DNA from: Yinghuangia sp051388915
GTDB taxonomy: Bacteria > Actinomycetota > Actinomycetes > Streptomycetales > Streptomycetaceae
Assembly (NCBI RefSeq): GCF_051388915.1
Contig: NZ_JBPKBH010000006.1
Coordinates: 372,001-436,000, forward strand
Direction of reading: 5' to 3'
Length of the DNA: 64,000 nucleotides
Shown: positions 34,727 through 42,892 of the stretch, piece by piece
Position numbering within the stretch: position 1 is the first letter of the stretch
Layout: each line of letters begins with the position of its first letter
Program-made: the position numbers and the translations under genes
The notes under the pieces: generated by a model
Told to the model about the DNA's origin: nothing
Seen by the model: the letters and a program-made list of their open reading frames with translations, nothing else
The model's database searches: none

Positions 34727-35022
34727 ACCCCGCCGACCTGCCCCGTGCAGCCACCGTCCAGCGCACCAAGACCGCAAGCCAGGAACCGATGACCGACCGT
34801 ACGCCCTCCACCCCGAACCACCAGATCCCGATCCTGGACAGGAGCCGTGAGATGCATCTTCTCCATGAAGCGCTCGCAAGAGCGCAGATGGAGGAACGAC
34901 TACGCGAGGCCGAGCTGCACCGCAGGGCAGCCCACGTCCGCGCCGCGCGCAAGATGAAGCGCCGCGCCGAGGTGGCGTCGCTGCGGGCCCGCAGGGCCCT
35001 CGCCCTCGCCGTCATGCAGTAG
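34723..35022 (+). CDS. Small basic helical protein translationally coupled to wblC
   Basis: A 99-aa protein starting at GTG 34723, which overlaps the wblC stop codon (GTGA); GGAGG inside wblC lies seven bases upstream. The C-terminal 55 residues (MHLLHEALARAQMEERLREAE onward) are highly charged, Arg/Ala/Glu-rich and predicted to be one long helix or coiled coil; the N-terminal half is disordered. I recall similar small proteins beside wblC in streptomycetes, none with known function. Tight coupling suggests a role in the same stress response, for instance RNA or ribosome binding, but that is speculation. Confidence 0.75.
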   Translation: MNPADLPRAATVQRTKTASQEPMTDRTPSTPNHQIPILDRSREMHLLHEALARAQMEERLREAELHRRAAHVRAARKMKRRAEVASLRARRALALAVMQ

Positions 35023-35336
35023 CCGACGGCGAGACGTTCCGTACCGAGTAGTGGCACCACACGCGGCGTGAACCTGCGCCGCGGGAAAACCTGCCGAAAC
35101 CTGCCGGAGTACTGACCAGGGCGGGCATCCGTGAGGATGCCCGCCCTGTGCGCTTCCGTGAGGATGCCGCCTGGTGTGCGCCGGTGAGGACGCTCGCCCC
35201 GCCTGCCCGCCTGCCCGCCTGCCCGTCCGGGCGGCCGTGAGGACGCCGCGTGTACGCGTCGGTGCGAATGCCCGTCCGGTGCGCGTCGGGCGGGCGAGCG
35301 CACACGCCGACCCGGCCGCGAGTGCCGCGGCGCGGG
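35023..35336. other. Intergenic region with terminator and degenerate repeats
   Basis: It holds the perfect hairpin at 35117-35148, then several copies of GTGAGGAYGC (35131, 35158, 35186, 35237) and an 8-bp GCCTGCCC run (35199-35226). No gene is supported. Confidence 0.5.
35117..35148. terminator. Perfect 14-bp hairpin terminator
   Basis: CAGGGCGGGCATCC, loop GTGA, GGATGCCCGCCCTG, about 95 bases after the wblC-linked small gene and before the convergent AarF gene. Confidence 0.9.
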
Positions 35337-36926
35337 TCAGTCGGTCTTGCCGGAGCCGTTCGGGCCGCCGCTCACGCCGCCCTTGGCGCTCTTGTCACTC
35401 TTGCCGCTCTTACTGCCCTTGCGGCCCCGGCCGCGCCCGTCGTCCAAGACGTGGCGGTCGTCCGCGGTCTCCTCGACCACGCCGCTCCCGCCCGCGACTT
35501 CGCCGTCCACAGCCTGGTCGCCGTCCGTCCCGTCCACGTCGGTCCCGTCCACCGTGATCTCGTCGAACTCGCCGTATTCGTCGAGCTCTTCGTCGACCTC
35601 GAAGTCCAGCTCCGCGAACCCGGGCAGCCAGCACTCCAGTTCCTCGCGGAACGGCACCTCGGCGTTGAGCTGGCAGAGCACCCCGATCGTGCTGAGCGTG
35701 ACCCGGTGGATCAGCAGGTAATTGGGCGGCAGGTTGAGCTGACGGGCCATCTGCGACGCCGGGTTCCGCGGATCGCCGATACGCGCGCCCTGGGCCCGCA
35801 TCCAGGTACGCGTGAACTGGAACCGCTCGACCTGCGCGGGTTCCACCATCGGCAGCAGGTAGTCGAGCACCTCCTGCGCGTCGAGCTGGATCGACGGCTT
35901 CACGAAGCCCTCGGAGCGCAGCACCTCCATGACGCCCTCGGCCTCGTTGTCGAGGGCGAGCCGCATCGCGGTGCCGATCGGCTCGGGCAGCCCGTCCGGC
36001 AAGCGGTTGACCGTGCCGAAGTCCAGGACGCCGAGCCGCCCGTCCGGCATCAGCCGGAAGTTGCCCGGGTGCGAGTCGGCGTGCAGCATTCCGGTGCGCA
36101 CCGGACCCGAGAACAGGAACCGGACCAGCAGGTGCCCGGCCTGGTCGCGCTCCTCCTGGGTGCCCTTCTCGATGATGCGGGACAGCGGCGTGCCGGCCAT
36201 CCACTCGGTGACCAACACGCGTTCGGCCTGGAAGACCACCCGGGGGACGAAGATGTCCGGGTCGTCCTCGAACTCGTCGGCGTGTGCCTGCTGGGCCTCG
36301 GCCTCCAACTGGTAGTCGAGCTCTTCCGCCACCCGGGCCTTGAGCTCCGCGATCAGCGGCTTGACGTCGATGCCCGGGATCAGCGCGCCCGCGAACCGCG
36401 CCACGTGCCCGAGCTGGTTGAGATCGGAGATCAGCGCGTCGCCCGCGCCCGGGTACTGGATCTTCACGGCGACCTCGCGGCCGTCGTGCCAGACCGCGCG
36501 GTGCACCTGCCCAATCGACGCCGCCGCGGCCGGCTTGTCGTCGAACTCCCGGAACAGCCCGCGCCAGTCGGCGCCGAGGTTCTCCGCGAGCGCCTTGTGG
36601 ATGGTGCGCGCCGGCATCGGCGGCGCGGCGTCCTGGAGCTTGGTCAGCGCGGCCCGGTACGGCCCCGCCACCTCCTCCGGGAGCGCGGCCTCGAAGACGG
36701 ACAGCGCCTGCCCGAGCTTCATGGCGCCGCCCTTGAGCTCGCCCAGCACCTTGAACATCTGCTGCGCGGTGCGCTGCTGGAGTTCGGCAGCGACGATCTC
36801 CGCGGGTCGGCCTCCTATCCGCCGCCCGAGTCCCAACGTGGCCCGACCCGCGACCCCGAGGGGAAGCGTGGCGAGCTTGGCCGTCCGGGTCACTGCCCTA
36901 CGCGGTAGATCGCTCACGCGTTCCAT
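35337..36926 (-). CDS. ABC1/AarF (UbiB family) atypical kinase
   Basis: A 529-aa UbiB-type kinase. GGAMKLGQALSVFEAALP contains the KxGQ signature; AAAASIGQVHRAVW the Ala-rich loop; VAVKIQYPG the ATP lysine; EELDYQLEAEAQ, HADSHPGNF the catalytic loop and VLDFGTV the metal Asp. UbiB kinases support quinone or other lipid metabolism through ATPase activity. The C-terminal ~90 residues are acidic then Gly/Lys/Ser-rich and likely disordered. ATG 36926 is preferred; a GTG nine bases inside (VSDLP) is possible. Counterpart recalled as Rv3197, beside whiB7 in mycobacteria too. Confidence 0.9.
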   Translation of the reverse strand: MERVSDLPRRAVTRTAKLATLPLGVAGRATLGLGRRIGGRPAEIVAAELQQRTAQQMFKVLGELKGGAMKLGQALSVFEAALPEEVAGPYRAALTKLQDAAPPMPARTIHKALAENLGADWRGLFREFDDKPAAAASIGQVHRAVWHDGREVAVKIQYPGAGDALISDLNQLGHVARFAGALIPGIDVKPLIAELKARVAEELDYQLEAEAQQAHADEFEDDPDIFVPRVVFQAERVLVTEWMAGTPLSRIIEKGTQEERDQAGHLLVRFLFSGPVRTGMLHADSHPGNFRLMPDGRLGVLDFGTVNRLPDGLPEPIGTAMRLALDNEAEGVMEVLRSEGFVKPSIQLDAQEVLDYLLPMVEPAQVERFQFTRTWMRAQGARIGDPRNPASQMARQLNLPPNYLLIHRVTLSTIGVLCQLNAEVPFREELECWLPGFAELDFEVDEELDEYGEFDEITVDGTDVDGTDGDQAVDGEVAGGSGVVEETADDRHVLDDGRGRGRKGSKSGKSDKSAKGGVSGGPNGSGKTD

Positions 36927-36963
36927 TGTGGGGGATGCGCCGGGCTGCCATGCGTGATCGCGG

Positions 36964-38094
36964 TCACGACGCCGCCGCGCGGGGGTGGGTCGCCACCGCA
37001 CCGGGCGGCTGCGTCGCCACCTGACCGTGCCGTGCGGCCGCCGCCGCGCGCGGCTGTGTCGCGACCGCGAACGCACCACACCCGCACTCCGCGTTCGGGT
37101 GCCAACTGCGCCTCCGCATTCCGCCGTCGGGCAGCGCGATCTCCAGGGTGCCGCCCGTCGCGGTGGGCGTGTCCCCGTCCAGATATATGAGGAGTTGCAG
37201 CGCCGCCTGCGCCGCGACCGCGGTCGCCAGAACCCCGTCGCACGGCCGGTCATCCCGCCGCCGGTCGGGCGCGGAGGCCTGCGCGACGAGTCGCGGCCAC
37301 GCCGGGTCGCGGTCGCGCCGGTAGAGGTCGAGGCAGCGCCCGCACGCCGAGCGGCCCGGATCCACGAACGGCCCGACGATGCCGGTGGTCTCCCGCACGT
37401 CGGCGTACAGGTGCGGGATGCGCGCCGTGGCCAGGCGCTCCAGCAGCGCGCGTTCGGGACGCAGCCCCTCGGTGGCGAGCACCACCGCGTCGGGACGGCT
37501 CCCACCGGTCGGCGAGCTCAGCCGTACGCCCGGCGCCGTCCGCCGTAGCGCCTCGCGCGCGGCGGTCTCGCGTCGTTTGCGCACGCCGTTCCAGGCCCCG
37601 GCGGCGGCTCCTGCGTCACCGGGACCGAAGGGCCGTGAGTCGGTCACCTCGACCGTGCCGACCCCGGCCGCGGCCAGCAAGGTCGCGGTCGCCGCGCCCA
37701 CCCGACCGGCGCCGCGCACCGCGATCCGCGCCGCGGCACGCCGGGCCAGTACCCCCGCGCCCCCGTCGGGGCCCGGCCGCACCAGGGAAACCGACGCCCG
37801 GTCGGGGGCCAGCCGGTCGCGGACCCGCGGCGTCCCGGCGTCCGCGTCCTCCAGCAGGTCGGCGTCGGCGAGCACGTCGAGCAGCGCGCGGGTGCGCCCG
37901 GCGGCGACGCCGAGGCGTCCCGCGCTCTCGTACAACTGGTCGGGGGTACGCGTGCCGTCGAGTCGGTCGAGCAGTCGGGAGAGGGCGGGGTCGAGGCCGG
38001 TCAGCAGCAGCGCGCGCTCCGGATCCATGCCGAACTGGAGCGTGCTCTGGTCGCGCCACATCCGGACGAGCGCGGGGCGGAGTCGGGGTCGCAT
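36964..38094 (-). CDS. ThiF/E1-like protein without clear catalytic motifs
   Basis: A 376-aa protein. An N-terminal helical region (LRPALVRMWRDQSTLQFGMD, TRTPDQLYESAG) resembles TOMM/lasso-type leader-binding or winged-helix modules; the middle is a ThiF Rossmann fold (IAVRGAGRVGAATATLLAAAGVGTVEVTD). The Arg/Gln residues that position ATP in true E1 enzymes are not obvious. Cysteine pairs CGRC and CGCG may bind zinc. The last ~40 residues repeat QVATQPP/AVATHPR. ATG 38094 has CCGGAGG at six bases. No RiPP precursor or cyclodehydratase is nearby, so a peptide-modification role is unproven. Confidence 0.7.
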   Translation of the reverse strand: MRPRLRPALVRMWRDQSTLQFGMDPERALLLTGLDPALSRLLDRLDGTRTPDQLYESAGRLGVAAGRTRALLDVLADADLLEDADAGTPRVRDRLAPDRASVSLVRPGPDGGAGVLARRAAARIAVRGAGRVGAATATLLAAAGVGTVEVTDSRPFGPGDAGAAAGAWNGVRKRRETAAREALRRTAPGVRLSSPTGGSRPDAVVLATEGLRPERALLERLATARIPHLYADVRETTGIVGPFVDPGRSACGRCLDLYRRDRDPAWPRLVAQASAPDRRRDDRPCDGVLATAVAAQAALQLLIYLDGDTPTATGGTLEIALPDGGMRRRSWHPNAECGCGAFAVATQPRAAAAARHGQVATQPPGAVATHPRAAAS

Positions 38095-38110
38095 CGGGTG
38101 CCTCCGGGGT

Positions 38111-38160
38111 CGGAAGGTCTCGCAAGGTCTCGGAAATTCTCGGAAAGTCTCGGAAGGTCA
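38111..38160. repeat. Five phased 10-bp direct repeats
   Basis: CGGAAGGTCT, CGCAAGGTCT, CGGAAATTCT, CGGAAAGTCT, CGGAAGGTCA occupy 38111-38160 without spacing. A 10-bp period places each copy on the same DNA face. They lie 17 bases upstream of the ThiF-like start codon, between divergent genes. Confidence 0.85.
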
Positions 38161-38177
38161 CAGCGAACACACCGAGA

Positions 38178-38214
38178 GTGATCGGTTCGCCGGGAGACAG
38201 CTTCACCCGATCAC
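38178..38214. promoter_or_regulatory. Inverted repeat GTGATCGG / CCGATCAC
   Basis: Perfect 8-bp arms (38178-38185, 38207-38214) with a 21-base spacer, adjacent to the 10-bp repeat array in the same divergent promoter region. Confidence 0.45.
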
Positions 38215-38232
38215 TGCGCAACGTGTCCGCGG

Positions 38233-38241
38233 TTATCCACA
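38233..38241 (+). promoter_or_regulatory. DnaA box TTATCCACA
   Basis: A perfect match to the general bacterial DnaA-box consensus, followed by an AT-rich stretch (38251-38280). A single box, so not an origin. Confidence 0.45.
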
Positions 38242-38376
38242 GGCACGGCGCAATGATCGTATTAATCGTGATATGAATTGCCCGAAATGCCGGGAAAACC
38301 GTCGAGTTCTGACATCGAACCCGGGCGATTTACGGACGCGGCGGCGAAGCAACGGCTCGCGGCGCGCGACGTTGGG

Positions 38377-38382
38377 TAACGT
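38377..38382 (+). promoter_or_regulatory. -10 element TAACGT for a leaderless metallopeptidase transcript
   Basis: TAACGT ends six bases before GTG 38389, which lacks a ribosome-binding site; same hexamer and arrangement as at adnB. Confidence 0.5.
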
Positions 38383-38388
38383 CTGGTT

Positions 38389-39117
38389 GTGGCCGCCGAC
38401 CCCGGGGCCGGGCGCTCCGCCGTGCCCGAAACCCCGCAAGAGCACGCCGTCGAGGTACGCAGAAGCGCTCGACGGCGCAGAACCGTGTCGGCCTACCGCG
38501 ACGGTGACCGCACCGTCGTCCTGCTGCCGGCCCGCATGTCCGCGGCCGAGGAGCAGCGGTGGGTCGGGATAATGCTCGACCGCCTGGCGGCCCAGGAGAA
38601 ACGCAGGCGGCCCAGCGACGAGGCGCTCGCGCAGCGGGCCCGCGACCTGTCGGACCGGTACCTCGGCGGCCGCGCGGTGCCGCTGAGCGTGCGCTGGGTG
38701 GACAACCAGAACACCCGCTGGGGCTCGTGCACACCGCTCGACGCGTCGATCCGCCTGTCCAGCCGCTTGCAGGGCATGCCGCCGTACGTCGTCGACTATG
38801 TGCTGCTCCACGAGCTGGCCCACCTCCTCGTGCCGGGCCACGGCCCCCGCTTCTGGACGCTGCTCGCCGCGTACCCGCGGACCGAGCGCGCCCGCGGCTA
38901 CCTGGAGGGCGTCGCCGCGTCCGGGGGCTCCGACATCTCGGACGAGGACGACGATGTCGAAGGCGTCGAGCCCGAGCGCGACGGCGAGGTCGGCACCCCC
39001 GACACCGCAGGCGGCGACACCTCGGGCGCGGCCAGGCCCGGCACCACCCGCAACAGCGCCGCCGAGTCCAACAGGCGCAAGGGCACCACAGGCCGAGCCC
39101 CCCGTAGCAACCGCTGA
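38389..39117 (+). CDS. YgjP/SprT-like zinc metallopeptidase
   Basis: A 242-aa protein. NTRWGSCTPLDASIRLSSRL and the zinc site VLLHELAHLLVPGHGPRFW (HExxH plus downstream His) define the YgjP-type (M48-related, DUF45) metallopeptidases. The N-terminal part has VEVRRSARRRRTVSAYRDGD, typical of the family. The last ~75 residues are disordered, acidic then basic. Cytosolic, substrate unknown. Start GTG 38389 has a -10 element six bases upstream, hence probably leaderless. It is divergent from the ThiF-like gene across a region with a phased repeat array and a DnaA box. Confidence 0.87.
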   Translation: MAADPGAGRSAVPETPQEHAVEVRRSARRRRTVSAYRDGDRTVVLLPARMSAAEEQRWVGIMLDRLAAQEKRRRPSDEALAQRARDLSDRYLGGRAVPLSVRWVDNQNTRWGSCTPLDASIRLSSRLQGMPPYVVDYVLLHELAHLLVPGHGPRFWTLLAAYPRTERARGYLEGVAASGGSDISDEDDDVEGVEPERDGEVGTPDTAGGDTSGAARPGTTRNSAAESNRRKGTTGRAPRSNR

Positions 39118-39578
39118 AACGCGCCGAGCCGCACGGCCGCCCGCCGGACGGGACGTGTCGCTCCGCACATGTGTCCGACCCGCCCGCGCGGCTCAGGTGC
39201 CGCGCGCACAGACGCGTGCCACAGAGGTATGCACCCAAAAGGCTGGTCCCGGAAGCCGGGGTGGCCCCTCCGTTCTGCGAATGTGAGGCATAACCCTCGG
39301 ATCCCGGCGAACGGGCGGAGACCGTCGCGGGGAGCGGGGCGTCCGTAATAACGTGAGGGCTTGCCCGCCGAGGGCCGCGCGAACGTGCGGTCTTCCCGAC
39401 ACGGAACCGGGAGTGCCGTGTCCGCGTCGGGAGTCCACGGGGGTCCAAGCGGGCCACGAGGCACCGGGTTCCGACGGGCCCGCCTCAGGGTCCGGCAGAA
39501 GCCGGGATGTTGTAGCGTGCCGTGCGCGGTGGGGGTCATGCCCGGGTGGGCCCCTTCTGACGGGAAGGGAGCCACGAG
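39118..39578. other. 460-base intergenic region upstream of the TerD-AIM24 gene
   Basis: No gene is supported. TGTTGTAGCGTG near 39508 may include the promoter (TAGCGT fits TANNNT); GGAAGGGAG at 39563-39571 is the downstream ribosome-binding site. Confidence 0.45.
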
Positions 39579-41303
39579 GTGGTCGAGTTCAGGAAGGGTC
39601 AGAAGGCCAAGCTGTCCGATCTGACCCCGGGAACCGATCTGTACGTCGGCCTGCGGCTTGACGCCCCGGGCCTGACATTCGACATCAGTTGCTTCGGCCT
39701 GGACATGCAGGACCGGTTGTCCGACGACCGGTACTTCGTGTTCTTCAACCAGCCGAAGTCCCCCGAGGAGTCCATCCAGCTCCTCGGCGAGCAGGCCGGC
39801 GACCAGCAGTCGTTCCGGGTCACGCTGGACCGCGTGCCGCAGCAGATCGGCAAGCTGGCGTTCACCGCGACCATCGACGGCCAGGGCCAGATGTCGCAGG
39901 TCGCGAACGGGTACATCCGCATCGCGGTGGGCGGCCAGGAGGTCGTGCGCTACGCGTTCACAGGTGTGGAGTTCAGCACCGAGCGCGCCGTGATGATCGC
40001 CGACATCTACCGCAAGGAACCCAGCGTCTGGCGTTTCGCGGCCGTCGGCCAGGGCTTCGACGGCGGCCTCAAGGCGCTGCTGGAGAACTTCGGCGGCGAG
40101 GCGATGGAGGAGGACGAGCCCGCACCGCAGGCCGCCCCCGCGTTCGCCGCCCCGCCCCAACAGCAGGCCGCGCCGTCGTTCGGCCCGCCCCCCGGCGGTG
40201 GCGCCCCGCAGGCGCCCGCCCCGGCGTTCGGCCCGCCGCCCGGCGCCCCGCAGCCGATGGCCGCGCAGGCCCCGCCCGCGCCGCAGCCGACGATGCCGAT
40301 GCAGCAGCCTCCGCCGCCCGGGCAGCCGTTCCCCGGCCAGGCGCCCCCCGGTCAGATGCCCCCCGGTCAGATGCCGCCGGGGCAGATGCCTCCGGGCCAG
40401 GGCCAGATGCCGCCCGGCCAGTTCCCGCCGCCGCAGGGCATGCCGCAGGGCCAGATGGCCCCCCCGATGCCCGGTATGCCCGGTCAGATGCCGCCCGGTC
40501 AGATGCCCCCGGGTCAGATGCCCCCCGGTCAGTTCCCGGGCCAGCCCGGCATGCCCGGTCAGAGCGGCATGCCGATGGGCACCGCGCAGGGCGGTATGAA
40601 CCAGGCGGGCATGGGCCCCGCCGGTCTGCCCATGGAGGCCCAGTACGGCTACGGCCTGGACCAGTTCCGTGAGGTCCAGGGCCAGGGCCGCTGGGTCCAG
40701 CAGAACCCGAAGCTCATCCGCGCGTCCCTCGCCGGCAGCACCGTCAAGGTGATCGCCAAGCAGGGCTGCATGGTCGCCTACCAGGGCAAGGTCGACTTCA
40801 AGTTCCAGGGCCAGGGCTTCGGCCAGCGGCGCGACAACCGCCTCACCGGCCAGTCCCTGGAGCTGATGCGCTGCGAGGGCGACGGCGAGGTGTTCTTCGC
40901 CGAGGAGGCCGCGAACCTCCACCTCGTGGAGCTCGCCGGACAACGCCTGTGCGTGAGCGCCGCCAACGTCCTCGCGTGGGACGAGGGCCTGACCCTCGAA
41001 CCGACCCGCATCGAGGGCCAGGGCATTCCCGGCGGCGGCCTGTTCGTGCAGACGTTCAGCGGCAACGGCACCGTCGTCGTCAAGACGAAGGGCATCCCGA
41101 TGGTGCTCCCGGTCAACCCGGGCGCGCCGACCTTCGCGGACACCAACGCCATCGTCGCGTGGACGCACGGGATGCAGGTGTCGACCAGCACGGCGGTACG
41201 CGTACGTCGTACGGCGTACCCCGGCCACAGCGGCGAGACCGTCTCGCTTCAGTTCCGGGGTATGCAGGGCCACTTCATCGTCGTCCAGCCGTACGAGGTG
41301 TGA
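39579..41303 (+). CDS. TerD-domain protein fused to an AIM24 domain
   Basis: A 574-aa protein. Residues 1-~180 are TerD (LDAPGLTFDISCFGLDMQDR, YFVFFNQPKSPEESIQLLG, RYAFTGVEFSTERAVMIADIYR), a fold that binds calcium in tellurite/stress proteins. A ~170-residue linker is built of PPGQM repeats plus Ala/Pro/Gln. The C-terminal ~220 residues are AIM24 (FREVQGQGRWVQQNPKLIRA, GCMVAYQGKVDFKFQGQG, LAGQRLCVSAANVLAWDE, FVQTFSGNGTVVV, GHFIVVQPYEV), a beta-rich domain known from mitochondrial Aim24 and bacterial relatives. Cytosolic. GTG 39579 has GGAAGGGAG at seven bases. First gene of a three-gene AIM24 operon; role presumably in envelope or stress signalling, unproven. Confidence 0.88.
   Translation: MVEFRKGQKAKLSDLTPGTDLYVGLRLDAPGLTFDISCFGLDMQDRLSDDRYFVFFNQPKSPEESIQLLGEQAGDQQSFRVTLDRVPQQIGKLAFTATIDGQGQMSQVANGYIRIAVGGQEVVRYAFTGVEFSTERAVMIADIYRKEPSVWRFAAVGQGFDGGLKALLENFGGEAMEEDEPAPQAAPAFAAPPQQQAAPSFGPPPGGGAPQAPAPAFGPPPGAPQPMAAQAPPAPQPTMPMQQPPPPGQPFPGQAPPGQMPPGQMPPGQMPPGQGQMPPGQFPPPQGMPQGQMAPPMPGMPGQMPPGQMPPGQMPPGQFPGQPGMPGQSGMPMGTAQGGMNQAGMGPAGLPMEAQYGYGLDQFREVQGQGRWVQQNPKLIRASLAGSTVKVIAKQGCMVAYQGKVDFKFQGQGFGQRRDNRLTGQSLELMRCEGDGEVFFAEEAANLHLVELAGQRLCVSAANVLAWDEGLTLEPTRIEGQGIPGGGLFVQTFSGNGTVVVKTKGIPMVLPVNPGAPTFADTNAIVAWTHGMQVSTSTAVRVRRTAYPGHSGETVSLQFRGMQGHFIVVQPYEV
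40290..40590 (+). repeat. PPGQM-encoding repeat in the TerD-AIM24 linker
   Basis: The 15-bp unit CAGATGCCCCCCGGT, with variants, is repeated about ten times within 40338-40540, encoding QMPPG pentapeptides. Confidence 0.75.
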
Positions 41304-41310
41304 GGTAGAC

Positions 41311-41994
41311 ATGGACCAGCAGCAGATGCTCGCCACGTACGGCCAGCAGGCACCGACCGCGCGGATGAGCCCGCACGGCAACAAGATCTGCCGAGTGAGC
41401 ATGCAGCAGGGCTATGACCTGTTCGCCAAGCAGGGCTCGATGATCGCCTACAACGGCTTCATCACCTTCAGCCCCTACCGCGAGAGCCGCGGCAACCGCA
41501 TCCGCGGCCGGGCGGCCGGCGAGCAGCTCGAACTCATGCAGGTGTCGGGGCAGGGCGACCTGTTCCTCGCCGACTACGGCGCGGACGTCGTGATGCTCCA
41601 GCTCCAGGGCAACGGCATCTCGGTCAACGGCGCGAACATCCTCGCGTTCGACGCGCAGCTCACGAAGTCGATCGGGTTCGTCTCCGGCATCGCCAACAAG
41701 TTCAGCGGCAACGGCATGACGAACATCGAGCTGACCGGCAACGGCTGGGTGGCCATCACCACCCGCGGCACCCCGGTCGTCCTCGACCCGTCGCAGCAGG
41801 AGACCTGCGTCGACCCCGACGCGCTGGTGGCCTGGTCCACCGGACTCCGCATCAAGAGCAAGCGGTCCGCCCGGATGGGCGCGCTGGTCGGCCGCGGCAC
41901 CGGCGAGGCGATGCAGGTCGCGTTCAGCGGCGCCGGGTTCGTCGTCGTCCAGCCGTCGGAGGACTCCACCGACCGCTTCCACATCCGCGGCTGA
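41311..41994 (+). CDS. AIM24 family protein (stand-alone)
   Basis: A 227-aa single AIM24 domain. NKICRVSMQQGYDLFAKQGSMIAYNG, GEQLELMQVSGQGDLFLADYG, GNGISVNGANILAFDAQL, NKFSGNGMTNIELTGNGWVAI and GAGFVVVQPSE align segment by segment with the AIM24 part of the preceding gene. It begins seven bases after that gene with GAGGTAG upstream, so it is co-translated. No signal peptide or membrane segment. The function of bacterial AIM24 proteins is unknown. Confidence 0.9.
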   Translation: MDQQQMLATYGQQAPTARMSPHGNKICRVSMQQGYDLFAKQGSMIAYNGFITFSPYRESRGNRIRGRAAGEQLELMQVSGQGDLFLADYGADVVMLQLQGNGISVNGANILAFDAQLTKSIGFVSGIANKFSGNGMTNIELTGNGWVAITTRGTPVVLDPSQQETCVDPDALVAWSTGLRIKSKRSARMGALVGRGTGEAMQVAFSGAGFVVVQPSEDSTDRFHIRG

Positions 41995-42007
41995 GCGGGG
42001 AGAGACC

Positions 42008-42601
42008 ATGCAGAGTTCACTGTTCGGCTACACCGAGGTCCAGTCGCAGGAGCGCTGGGCCCTTCAGAACCGGCAGATGCTGCGCGTCATGCTCGGTGCG
42101 CAGAACCGCGAGGTTCTGGCCCGCAAGGGCACGATGGTCGCGTTCACCGGCGGCGTCGACTTCGACGGCCATTTGCAGAGCGGCGGCGAGCGCCAGGCCG
42201 CGCGGCAGACCGGCGAGCAGCTCAACCTCATGCGGTGCAGCGGCAACGGCACCGTGTTCCTGGCGAACATGGCCCAGGCCATCCACGTCCTCGACCTCAA
42301 CAACGAGGGCATCACGGTGGACGGGCAGTACGTGCTCGCCCTCGACTCGACGCTGAGCTGGAACGTCGTGCGCATCGAGAGCGAGACCGGCATCGCCGGC
42401 GCCGGCGGCTACAACCTGGAGGTCGGCGGCACCGGCAAGCTCGCCGTCATGACCTCCGGCAAGCCGCTGGTCATGCACGTGACCCCGCAGCAGGAGTGCT
42501 TCGCGGACGCCGACGCGGTCATCGCGTGGTCCACGAGCCTCGTGACGCGCATGGAGTCGCAGCTCACCTCGCAGCGCGTGTGGAGGGGCCGCGGCGGCAC
42601 C
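42008..42601 (+). CDS. AIM24 family protein, 3' end lost in N gap
   Basis: At least 198 residues of a third AIM24 paralogue: SQERWALQNRQMLRVMLGAQ, GTMVAFTGGVDFDGHLQSGG, QLNLMRCSGNGTVFLANMAQ, GITVDGQYVLALDSTLSWNV, GGTGKLAVMTSGKPLVM. The frame is still open at 42601 where N begins; the missing C-terminus should be only ~30-40 residues by comparison with its neighbours. GGGGAGAG precedes the ATG. Third gene of the AIM24 operon. Confidence 0.88.
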
Positions 42602-42815
42602 NNNNNNNNNNNNNNNNNNNNNNNNNNNNNNNNNNNNNNNNNNNNNNNNNNNNNNNNNNNNNNNNNNNNNNNNNNNNNNNNNNNNNNNNNNNNNNNNNNN
42701 NNNNNNNNNNNNNNNNNNNNNNNNNNNNNNNNNNNNNNNNNNNNNNNNNNNNNNNNNNNNNNNNNNNNNNNNNNNNNNNNNNNNNNNNNNNNNNNNNNNN
42801 NNNNNNNNNNNNNNN
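42602..42815. other. N gap of 214 bases
   Basis: Unknown sequence; it hides the end of the third AIM24 gene and possibly a terminator before the Nudix gene. Confidence 0.95.
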
Positions 42816-42892
42816 GTACGACCGACTCACGAGCGCGTGGCGTGTCCGACACACCGGACGCGCCCCGCGCTCGTTCCCTGGTCCCGCCCGCG

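Noticed and set aside
38233..38241. DnaA box as part of a replication origin
   Set aside because: Single box, no dnaA/dnaN neighbours and no box cluster.
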